Part shown: piece by piece, positions 1 through 5,332 of the stretch | How the letters are laid out: each line of letters starts with the position of its first letter | How positions within the stretch are numbered: the stretch's first letter is position 1 | Source of the DNA: Methylococcaceae bacterium | GTDB lineage: Bacteria > Pseudomonadota > Gammaproteobacteria > Methylococcales > Methylomonadaceae | Assembly: GCA_947484105.1 (NCBI GenBank) | Contig: CANKON010000074.1 | Location: forward strand, 1 to 6,855 | Direction: 5' to 3' | Length of the DNA: 6,855 bases | Notes under the pieces: generated by a model | What the model was told of the DNA's origin: nothing | Database searches by the model: none | The model's input: the letters and a program-made list of their open reading frames with translations, nothing else | Program-made: the position numbers and the translations under genes

Positions 1-419
1 GGTTTCACTTGAATCGTCACGCCCACTTTATCAATCGCTTCAAACCATTTTGTTTTCATTCCCGCCGCATTTAATTTGCCACAAGTAATCAACAAAACCG
101 TATCAGCGGGTAATTTTTCGCAATACGAAATTAACGTTTTTGCACCTTCGTTGCCAAAATTTGCCGTCGGTACACGCAAATCAATGATTTTTTTGTCGCC
201 AAAAATCGACATTGAACGCGCGGAAATTGTAATCTCCGACCATTCAAAACCTGTGTCAGTCGAAAAAATTTCACGCTCCAAAAATCCAGCACGTTTTGCA
301 GCGTGTCGAATAGAATCCGATAATTCGACAATTTGAAGCGGCTCATCGCCGCTAATTAAATAAACGGCACCGAGGTTTTTTTGTAATGAACTAGCTAATT
401 GTTCAAGTTTGACACGCAT
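1..419 (-). CDS. holA: DNA polymerase III subunit delta (partial, N-terminal part)
   Basis: HolA is the delta subunit of the clamp-loader complex; it opens the beta sliding clamp during chromosome replication in the cytoplasm. I translated the first 139 codons from the ATG at 419-417; the rest lies beyond the left edge (E. coli HolA has 343 residues). The N-terminus matches the family: a start MRVKLEQLASSL, then AVYLISGDEPLQ (E. coli AAYLLLGNDPLL), then TDTGFEWSEI (E. coli IDPNTDWNAI), then a strand-rich segment with a lone GDKKIIDLR stretch. It overlaps the lptE stop as TAATG and has no Shine-Dalgarno sequence in the A-rich upstream stretch, which suggests translational coupling to lptE. The lptE-holA pair is the usual gammaproteobacterial order. 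Identity is confident; no frameshift is seen in the visible part. Confidence 0.93.
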   Translation of the reverse strand, partial: MRVKLEQLASSLQKNLGAVYLISGDEPLQIVELSDSIRHAAKRAGFLEREIFSTDTGFEWSEITISARSMSIFGDKKIIDLRVPTANFGNEGAKTLISYCEKLPADTVLLITCGKLNAAGMKTKWFEAIDKVGVTIQVK

Positions 420-925
420 TATTTTTCGCTTTTTTCGAGCGTGAAACGCGCTTGATTTAGTAATGTTCGCACGACTTGTTGTGCCATTTCTAAACGCAAT
501 GTCGTTTCTTCATTATCACGCGCCAAGACCGCTTGTTGGTCGTTGTAATAATCACGGCGAATTTCCAACGGCTGACGCGCCAATAACACTGCATCTTTTG
601 GCGTGGCGAGTTCGTATTCAACGTGGTAAATCAATTCAAATTCGTTGGTTTTACCCCGTTCACTTAATGACACGCCCCGACGTTTAAATTGTTCGTCGAA
701 TAATTTAATCACCATGCTTGATGTGGCGAGTGTTTCAGAAAGTTCGCCCTTTGAATGGCGTAATTGTTGGCGCATTTGTTCACGCAGCGCAGGTGAACCG
801 CCTTCGAGAAATACGCTTTTTAATTCGAGAGGTAATGAATAGTCGTTGCGTGGATGAAAACCGCACGCTGTCAGCATTGTGACGAGCCATAAAAGTAGAA
901 ATTTGAAGAAGCGAGTAGCAATCAT
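419..925 (-). CDS. lptE: LPS-assembly lipoprotein LptE
   Basis: LptE (formerly RlpB) is an outer-membrane lipoprotein that plugs the LptD barrel and helps deliver lipopolysaccharide to the cell surface. The 168-residue product starts with a short positive stretch (MIATRFFK), a hydrophobic core, and a lipobox L18-T19-A20-C21. C21 is followed by GFHPR, close to the CGFHLR start of mature LptE. The remaining sequence is the small alpha/beta domain with weakly conserved sequence (YHVEYEL and the RDYYNDQQAVLA segment near residues 125-136). Length is close to the family norm (E. coli 193). It follows rpiA by 73 bp and overlaps holA by one base. No Shine-Dalgarno sequence is visible before the ATG, which is odd for a gene not overlapping its upstream neighbour. 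The expected upstream leuS is absent here. Function is inferred from the lipobox, CGFH motif and holA linkage. Confidence 0.92.
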   Translation of the reverse strand: MIATRFFKFLLLWLVTMLTACGFHPRNDYSLPLELKSVFLEGGSPALREQMRQQLRHSKGELSETLATSSMVIKLFDEQFKRRGVSLSERGKTNEFELIYHVEYELATPKDAVLLARQPLEIRRDYYNDQQAVLARDNEETTLRLEMAQQVVRTLLNQARFTLEKSEK

Positions 926-957
926 GAGTGTGTGTTTAACGTTTTGGCGGGTGGTTT

Positions 958-983
958 GGAATGCAAACTCAGGTTTGCATTCC
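958..983. repeat. Perfect 11-bp inverted repeat (hairpin) between rpiA and lptE
   Basis: The arms GGAATGCAAAC (958-968) and GTTTGCATTCC (973-983) are exact reverse complements around a 4-base loop TCAG. In the minus-strand transcript the hairpin begins 15 bases after the rpiA stop and ends 32 bases before the lptE ATG. Neither side has a T-tract, so it is not a standard intrinsic terminator. It could stabilise the rpiA 3' end, act as a weak attenuator, or be one copy of a dispersed REP-like palindrome; the window alone cannot decide. Confidence 0.85.
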
Positions 984-998
984 GCAAAACAGCTTGAA

Positions 999-1652
999 TT
1001 ACATTGTAATAATTTCTTGCCCTTTGCTGACTAAAACGACATCAGCGGGACGTGCTGAGAAAATTCCCACCATCACAACGCCTGTAATGTTATTGATTAA
1101 ATTTTCTAATTTCGTTGGGTCAATAATGCTTAAGTTGTGGACATCTAAAATCACATTGTGATTGTCCGTAATGCAATGTTCACGGTAAATTGGTTGTCCA
1201 CCTAATCTCACCAATTCACGCGCCACATAACTCCGCGCCATGGGAACAACTTCAACAGGTAAAGGGAATTTGCCTAATACATCAACTAATTTTGATTCGT
1301 CGGCGATACACACAAATTTTTTGCTGGCGGCTGCAATAATTTTTTCGCGGGTCAACGCAGCGCCGCCGCCTTTAATCAATTGTTTGTGTGGATTGACTTC
1401 GTCTGCACCGTCAACATAAATGTCTAACGTGCCAACATCGTTTAAATCTAAAACAGGAATACCTAACGCTTTTAAACGTTGTGTACTGGCTTCTGAGCTT
1501 GAAACCGCGCCTTCAATGTCATTTTTAAAATCTGCTAAAAAATCAATAAAATGATTAACCGTCGAACCTGTACCCACGCCGATAACTGGCACGCCTTTAA
1601 TGTAAGGTAATGCAGCTTCAGCTACTTTGCGTTTTAATTCGTCTTGTGTCAT
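999..1652 (-). CDS. rpiA: Ribose-5-phosphate isomerase A
   Basis: RpiA interconverts ribose 5-phosphate and ribulose 5-phosphate in the non-oxidative pentose phosphate pathway in the cytoplasm. The 217-residue product lines up over its full length with E. coli RpiA (219 residues). Visible hallmarks are the phosphate-binding GVGTGST loop (residues 25-31), SSSEAST (51-57), YVDGADE (79-85) with D81 and D84, [11 protein letters not shown] (94-104) with catalytic E103 and K94, and GKFPLPVEV in the C-terminal half. All key catalytic residues of the family are present. The ATG at 1652 is supported by a GGAGA eight bases upstream and by the family start MTQDELK. The gene sits upstream of lptE-holA with a hairpin in the 73-bp gap. 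It probably has its own promoter (candidate at 1706-1734). Nothing looks broken. Confidence 0.98.
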   Translation of the reverse strand: MTQDELKRKVAEAALPYIKGVPVIGVGTGSTVNHFIDFLADFKNDIEGAVSSSEASTQRLKALGIPVLDLNDVGTLDIYVDGADEVNPHKQLIKGGGAALTREKIIAAASKKFVCIADESKLVDVLGKFPLPVEVVPMARSYVARELVRLGGQPIYREHCITDNHNVILDVHNLSIIDPTKLENLINNITGVVMVGIFSARPADVVLVSKGQEIITM

Positions 1653-1660
1653 TTGAGTTT

Positions 1661-1665
1661 TCTCC
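1661..1665 (-). promoter_or_regulatory. Ribosome binding site of rpiA
   Basis: GGAGA on the minus strand, eight bases before the rpiA ATG. It fixes the start at 1652, which also agrees with the family N-terminus. Confidence 0.8.
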
Positions 1666-1705
1666 GTGTAAAAATGGGGGTGAGGTCATTATCTCTTGAG
1701 GGGCG

Positions 1706-1734
1706 ATAATAACGCATCATTCGCCTTTTATCAG
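1706..1734 (-). promoter_or_regulatory. Candidate sigma70-type promoter of rpiA, overlapping a palindrome
   Basis: On the minus strand a -35-like CTGATA (1734-1729) and a -10-like TATTAT (1711-1706) are separated by 17 bases. This would place the transcript start near 1699 and give a leader of roughly 47 bases before rpiA. The -35 box lies within an inverted repeat ATTCGC-N9-GCGAAT (1719-1739), which could be an operator. Consensus matching by eye in AT-rich DNA is error-prone, so the call is tentative. Confidence 0.4.
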
Positions 1735-1761
1735 CGAATTTTGTTTTTATTTTGATGAAAC

Positions 1762-1791
1762 AAAAAGCCCTCAAAAATGAGGGGCTTTTTT
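1762..1791 (-). terminator. Intrinsic terminator after the DUF5765-like gene (likely bidirectional)
   Basis: AAAAAGCCCTCA (1762-1773) pairs with TGAGGGGCTTTTT (1778-1790) around an AAAA loop, with one bulged G. It begins 7 bases after the stop codon of the minus-strand gene ending at 1799 and carries a T-run on both strands. It should end that transcript, and could also stop any plus-strand transcription arriving from the rpiA side. Confidence 0.85.
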
Positions 1792-1798
1792 AATTTTG

Positions 1799-2551
1799 TT
1801 ACAACGAATCGCCAATGGTTTTTTTGTAGAAAAACCAATTTGTAACATGCAGATATTTTCGGATGGGCGATTTAATAACCGACACGCATAATGCAATCGA
1901 AAATAAACACCACACCGCCGCATATTCATTAGGATCATCGGTGGTAATATCCGAAATCCAAGGTCCCATAAAATAATGAAACAACACAAATTTCCATGAG
2001 CCATAAAGCGTTGGCAAAATAAACGCCACCAAAATATACGCCAAAACGTGTAAGCCCCAATTGAAGTTAAATAACCATTCAATCGGATGCGACAGTAATC
2101 CGTTCAAAGGCATTTGCCATGCAATGTGCCACGCGCCTGAAACGGAACAAATATGTGGACCACAAAAACCTTCTGTTCCAATCACACATTCGCCAGCCCA
2201 GGCAAACGGGTACATTTTAAATAAAATCAAAATGGAACCTGCTGCGCTAATGGTATAAACCGCTGTGCGAATTTTGAGTTTTACGCTTTCTGGAATGAAA
2301 TACATTGCCACCATATTTACGAAAAATGGCTGGAACGCGACGTGTAAATACCCCAGCATTGTCAGGATTTGATTATTCGGATTGTCACATAAATCGATAT
2401 AAACATAAGTGAATGCTTGCAATAATTCCATCAACGCAAAATACGTCAATGGAATCCAAAGTTCTTTCGATTCACCTCTTTTTGCAATGTAATAAGCCGT
2501 TCCTAAACCTACTGCCGCCAGTACGCCTGATGCTTCACCACTCCAGCACAT
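1799..2551 (-). CDS. Uncharacterised multi-pass membrane protein, DUF5765-like
   Basis: This 250-residue protein has no function I recognise; by recollection it resembles the DUF5765 family, whose members also start MCWS and carry a cysteine-then-NP(A/N)NQ segment followed by LGYLH and FQPFF. About six to seven hydrophobic segments are visible, roughly at residues 8-24, 33-52, 62-86, 96-116, 165-185, and 209-227, so it is a polytopic inner-membrane protein. Notable polar residues are seven cysteines (C2, C55, C122, C130, C135, C215, C222) and histidines H70, H133, H142, H155, H168 and H192; the region 120-150 (ECVIG...CGPHIC...AWHIAWQMPLN) is a Cys/His-rich loop. The start is supported by AGGGG-like pairing just upstream (GGGG at 2560-2557). 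It is monocistronic, followed by a terminator and divergent from the radical SAM gene. A redox or metal role for the Cys/His loop is speculation only. Confidence 0.85.
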   Translation of the reverse strand: MCWSGEASGVLAAVGLGTAYYIAKRGESKELWIPLTYFALMELLQAFTYVYIDLCDNPNNQILTMLGYLHVAFQPFFVNMVAMYFIPESVKLKIRTAVYTISAAGSILILFKMYPFAWAGECVIGTEGFCGPHICSVSGAWHIAWQMPLNGLLSHPIEWLFNFNWGLHVLAYILVAFILPTLYGSWKFVLFHYFMGPWISDITTDDPNEYAAVWCLFSIALCVSVIKSPIRKYLHVTNWFFYKKTIGDSL

Positions 2552-2567
2552 AATTTCCCCTATTGAA

Positions 2568-2597
2568 TTTATAATTTTAATTATTAGTTTTGGTTAA
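2568..2597 (-). promoter_or_regulatory. Possible promoter of the DUF5765-like gene
   Basis: On the minus strand TTAACC (2597-2592) and TATAAA (2573-2568) are spaced by 18 bases. The putative start would lie only about 10-17 bases before the ATG, close to the GGGG ribosome binding site at 2560-2557. That short leader and the AT-rich context make this a weak call. Confidence 0.3.
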
Positions 2598-2662
2598 ACG
2601 AAGCTCACATCAGCCGCGTCTTGCGAAAGTATATCATAGCCAAAAATCCCTGCTTTTTGGTG

Positions 2663-2671
2663 TGTTATACT
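2663..2671 (+). promoter_or_regulatory. Extended -10 promoter candidate for the radical SAM gene
   Basis: TGTTATACT on the plus strand fits the extended -10 pattern TGnTATAAT with one mismatch. No good -35 is seen 16-18 bases upstream, which is common for extended -10 promoters. Transcription would start near 2678, giving a leader of about 27 bases before the ATG at 2706. Confidence 0.45.
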
Positions 2672-2705
2672 TCAAAAATCTTGTTAATCCTACCCATTCA
2701 TTTCA

Positions 2706-3554
2706 ATGTCAACACTCACCGTTACCAACCACAATCGCAACGTGACCAATTTTACTTATGTTTATCCTGTTCTTTCACGGCGTGCAGGTGGTTTATCAAT
2801 CGGCATTAACTTCAACATAAATAATGCTTGTAATTGGCGGTGTATTTATTGCCAAGTTCCCGATTTAAAACTCGGTGCGGCACCAGAAATAAATTTGGAT
2901 TTGTTGGCGAAAGAATTACGGCAGTTTTTGAATGACGTTTTACACGGTGATTTTTACGAACGTATGAACGTTGAAAACGAACAACGTGTGATTAAAGACA
3001 TTGCGATTGCGGGAAATGGTGAGCCGACCAGTTTGGCGAATTTTGATGAAGCGGTTCAAGTGATTGCGCACATTGCAACGGAAAACAGTATTTTTCCAAA
3101 AAGTCATTTTGTGTTGATTACGAACGGCAGTTTGATTCATCGTGAAACGGTGCAAAATGGCTTGAAAATCTTGAATGATTTTAGCGGCGAAGTTTGGTTC
3201 AAAATGGATAGCGCAACGAAAGAGGGCAGGGCATTAGTCAATAATTCCGCGCAAATGAATGAGGCGGTTTTGAAAAATTTAACACTGGCTTCAAACATTT
3301 GCTCGACCAAAATTCAAATTTGTCTGGTCGATTATCAGCAACGCGGATTTTTGGAAAGTGAACGTGAAGGATTTTTAAATTTTTTGACTGAAATTAAAGC
3401 TAAAACACTCATTCAAAATATTACGATTTACACGTTGGCGCGTCCTTCTCATCAGCCAGAAGCCATTGATTTAAAACCAATGGCTTTAGATGTTATGCAA
3501 AATTTCGCGCTTGAAATTCAGAAATTAGGGTTTGATGCTTACGCGGTGGCGTGA
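2706..3554 (+). CDS. Radical SAM protein of unknown substrate (COG0731-like)
   Basis: This 282-residue cytoplasmic protein is a radical S-adenosylmethionine enzyme. The [4Fe-4S]-binding CX3CX2C motif is C42-N-W-R-C46-I-Y-C49, preceded by GGLSIGINFN. The SAM-binding GGE-type motif appears as AGNGEPT (residues 102-108), and a beta strand VLITNGS follows near the middle, typical of the partial TIM barrel. No C-terminal cysteine cluster for a second Fe-S centre is visible, so a SPASM-type accessory domain is unlikely. Its general look recalls COG0731 Fe-S oxidoreductases, but I cannot name a substrate. The start at 2706 has no Shine-Dalgarno sequence; it is the first in-frame ATG after the promoter candidate and gives a sensible N-terminus. 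It is the only plus-strand gene, divergent from the DUF5765-like gene and overlapping the 3' end of ctaA by 16 bp. Confidence 0.92.
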   Translation: MSTLTVTNHNRNVTNFTYVYPVLSRRAGGLSIGINFNINNACNWRCIYCQVPDLKLGAAPEINLDLLAKELRQFLNDVLHGDFYERMNVENEQRVIKDIAIAGNGEPTSLANFDEAVQVIAHIATENSIFPKSHFVLITNGSLIHRETVQNGLKILNDFSGEVWFKMDSATKEGRALVNNSAQMNEAVLKNLTLASNICSTKIQICLVDYQQRGFLESEREGFLNFLTEIKAKTLIQNITIYTLARPSHQPEAIDLKPMALDVMQNFALEIQKLGFDAYAVA

Positions 3555-4516
3555 TTTTTTACGCTGTAACGCAACGCCATCCACATAAAAAATTGCGTCC
3601 CTAAAATCAAATTTGCCATCAATAAATGAATCGGTTGCGCGACGGGCGGCATTCCTAAACGGTCTAAACTTACGCCCGCTAAAATTGCCGTCACAATCAG
3701 CCCAAACAGCAAAAAACCTGCTTTAACGAGCGGGTGCGTTTTCGCCACACAAGCCCAAAGTCGCCAAACCAGCCACGCATTCGTAAATAAAATCAGCGAT
3801 GAAAACGAACGATGGACATAAAAAATAATCGGGAAATCGTCACGCCAAAATTGCCGTTCAACTGAAACCAAATCGTGCGAAATAAAATCTACCGCTTCAC
3901 GCACTTGTGTTCCCATCGTAATTTGAATAAGCGTCATAATCAGAACGACATTTAACACTTTCGGAAATTTTTCAGGCAAAACGCTTAAATTAATCGGTGC
4001 AAACGTGTCACGTTGTGAGCGCGTAATCGTGTAAATCAACAACGCCACAATCAACAACGCCACAACCATGTGAATCGTAATTTTGAGCGGATTTAAATTA
4101 CTTGAAACGACCGTTGAGCCTAACCAACCTTGAAATCCCACCAAAAAAAATGCCGTCACGGCTAAATAAAAAACGGGCTTATCCGTTTTTAAATAAATTC
4201 GTGACGACCACGCTGTTAGAAAAATCAAAAAGCCAATCGTCACACCCACCAAACGATTTGTGTATTCTGTCCACGTTTTAACAGGATTAAATTGCGTGTT
4301 TTCATAACCACGCGCGGCGTAAATTTCGTGATAATTTGCGGGTAATTGCGCTTCGGAAGTCGGTGGAATCCATTGCCCAAAACAGGTTGGCCAATCAGGG
4401 CAACCCATTCCTGCGCCTGACGCGCGAACAATCCCACCTGCTAAAATCACTACATAAACCGCGCAAATCGTGAGCATTCCCAATCTGCGAAAACGTGCCG
4501 CTGCTGCTTCGTTCAT
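3539..4516 (-). CDS. ctaA: Heme A synthase, COX15/CtaA family
   Basis: CtaA oxidises heme O to heme A in the inner membrane, for use in heme-copper cytochrome oxidases. With the start at 4516 the product has 325 residues and about eight membrane segments in two four-helix halves, as expected. Family landmarks: VRASGAGMGCPDWPTCFGQW with a C39-X5-C45 pair in the first outer loop, WTEYTNRLVG (82-91), IHMVVAL with H149, YVHRS with H235, and QPIHLLMANLILG with H297. These histidines match three of the four heme-ligand positions; the fourth, expected near the conserved E84, is N87. This arrangement and the wording of the loop resemble Bacteroidota CtaA. The start is chosen for its GGAGA ribosome binding site at 4525-4521; an in-frame TTG at 4594 would add 26 unlike residues. 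No ctaB or oxidase gene is nearby. Confidence 0.93.
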   Translation of the reverse strand: MNEAAAARFRRLGMLTICAVYVVILAGGIVRASGAGMGCPDWPTCFGQWIPPTSEAQLPANYHEIYAARGYENTQFNPVKTWTEYTNRLVGVTIGFLIFLTAWSSRIYLKTDKPVFYLAVTAFFLVGFQGWLGSTVVSSNLNPLKITIHMVVALLIVALLIYTITRSQRDTFAPINLSVLPEKFPKVLNVVLIMTLIQITMGTQVREAVDFISHDLVSVERQFWRDDFPIIFYVHRSFSSLILFTNAWLVWRLWACVAKTHPLVKAGFLLFGLIVTAILAGVSLDRLGMPPVAQPIHLLMANLILGTQFFMWMALRYSVKNHATA

Positions 4517-4520
4517 AATT

Positions 4521-4525
4521 TCTCC
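4521..4525 (-). promoter_or_regulatory. Ribosome binding site deciding the ctaA start
   Basis: GGAGA on the minus strand lies four bases before the ATG at 4516. The alternative upstream TTG at 4594 lacks such a site, and its extra residues are not family-like, so 4516 is preferred. Confidence 0.7.
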
Positions 4526-4554
4526 ATGACGGCTGATTTCATTAACAGAAGGTG

Positions 4555-4653
4555 TTTCAACTCTGTGAATGTGATTATTCCGATAAGTCTGCAATACCTT
4601 ACCGTAAAAGGTATTTTTGGAAGCAGTTAAATCGTCAATCCACAGAGTTGCAA
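4555..4653. repeat. Nested inverted-repeat element upstream of ctaA
   Basis: Outer arms TTTCAACTCTGTG (4555-4567) and CACAGAGTTGCAA (4641-4653) match at 12 of 13 positions, with ten consecutive exact pairs. Inside lies a second palindrome, AATACCTT (4593-4600) and AAGGTATT (4608-4615), around a 7-base loop. A direct repeat TGCAATACCT occurs at 4590-4599 and 4649-4658, so AGGTATT (4609-4615) could pair with either copy. The element fills most of the ygfZ-ctaA gap. It could be a small non-autonomous mobile element, a dispersed repeat, or a structured leader of ctaA. The repeats are plain in the sequence; the role is unknown. Confidence 0.75.
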
Positions 4654-4660
4654 TACCTCC

Positions 4661-4692
4661 AAAACGCGACCCTAAAAAGTCGCGTTTTTTTT
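4661..4692 (-). terminator. Hairpin terminator after ygfZ (likely bidirectional)
   Basis: AAAACGCGAC (4661-4670) and GTCGCGTTTT (4679-4688) form a perfect 10-bp stem with an 8-base loop. It lies directly after the ygfZ stop (4693-4691). On the minus strand it is followed by only four T residues and then GGAGG, so it may be leaky toward ctaA. On the plus strand the T-run is eight long, so it would also stop antisense transcription into ygfZ. Confidence 0.8.
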
Positions 4693-5332
4693 ATTGTATT
4701 TTTTCGAGAAAAACTAAATTTTGTTCTAGGTTTTGCGAATCATTCAATCGCAATTTCGCCCATTCACTTTCAACATTTAATACACATTGCACCCGCCCAT
4801 TTTGAGCCGTTAAAACATTACCAACGGTCGCGCCACTTTCGTCGAAAATGGCACAATTTGGCGTAATGTCGGATTGTGTTTCACAATATGCCAAAAATAA
4901 ACGCCGTTTCACATCGCCCAAATAATGGGTTCGCGCCACAATTTCCTGTCCCGTGTAACAACCTTTTGTGAAACTAATGCCACCTAAAATATCTAAATTC
5001 AACCATTGTGGGATAAATTGTTCGCTCGTTTCAGGACAAAGCCAGGGCATATTTTCGGGGAAATGACATTCGGGTAAATCGGTTTCCGTAATTTCAACTT
5101 TGGCACGGAGTTTGTAACGTTGCAGGTTTTTTTGAATCGTAGCTAAAAGCGATTTTGGCAACATAATCAAAAAACCATTTTCGATTTTGAGCAAAACAAA
5201 TGTCGAAATTACCCGCCCTTTGGGATTACAAAATGCACCTAATTTATCCGTATGGATGTCGCAAGTCGTTTGACCTTGTAAAAAAGTTGCCGCATCACTG
5301 CCAATTATCGCTAATGCACTTAATTTGCTCAT
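4691..5332 (-). CDS. ygfZ: YgfZ/CAF17-type folate-binding Fe-S protein, compact form
   Basis: YgfZ (bacterial relative of mitochondrial CAF17/IBA57) is a tetrahydrofolate-binding protein of the GcvT-like fold that supports maintenance or repair of certain Fe-S enzymes in the cytoplasm. The signature K-G-C-Y-T-G-Q-E is at residues 123-130, with C125 in the place of the essential E. coli C228. The N-terminal part shows the family pattern FLQGQTTCDI (17-26) and CNPKGRVIS (35-43), and GGISFTKGC precedes the signature. At 213 residues it is much shorter than E. coli YgfZ (326); most of the missing length falls between about residues 80 and 105, where the middle of the GcvT-like domain is contracted. 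The ATG overlaps the folA stop as ATGA, with GGAGA just upstream. Co-transcription with folA fits a folate-dependent role. Confidence 0.94.
   Translation of the reverse strand: MSKLSALAIIGSDAATFLQGQTTCDIHTDKLGAFCNPKGRVISTFVLLKIENGFLIMLPKSLLATIQKNLQRYKLRAKVEITETDLPECHFPENMPWLCPETSEQFIPQWLNLDILGGISFTKGCYTGQEIVARTHYLGDVKRRLFLAYCETQSDITPNCAIFDESGATVGNVLTAQNGRVQCVLNVESEWAKLRLNDSQNLEQNLVFLEKIQ

Noticed and set aside
961..1161. Plus-strand open frame of 66 codons beginning in the hairpin
   Set aside because: It is antisense to rpiA and begins inside the palindrome; no ribosome binding site and no family resemblance.
1584..1689. Small upstream reading frame (23 codons from ATG at 1689) overlapping the rpiA start
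   Set aside because: Only a weak purine stretch precedes it, the peptide has no recognisable features, and short frames of this kind occur by chance.
1771..2082. Minus-strand open frame of 103 codons inside the DUF5765-like gene
   Set aside because: It is in another frame of a well-supported membrane-protein gene and lacks a ribosome binding site and family features.
3549..3564. Possible terminator GCGT-N8-ACGC at the convergent junction
   Set aside because: A 4-bp stem with the T-run inside the loop is not a credible intrinsic terminator.
4517..4594. Extended ctaA start at the TTG at 4594
   Set aside because: The 26 added residues do not resemble the family N-terminus and lie in the nested repeat, while the ATG at 4516 has a GGAGA ribosome binding site.
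4555..4653. CRISPR repeat suggested by GTTGAAAC-like and GTTGCAA sequence
   Set aside because: There are only two inverted, not direct, copies of the motif and no regular repeat-spacer pattern.
4552..4866. Plus-strand open frame of 104 codons across the ctaA/ygfZ gap
   Set aside because: It is antisense to the ygfZ 3' end and crosses the terminator hairpin; composition looks non-coding.
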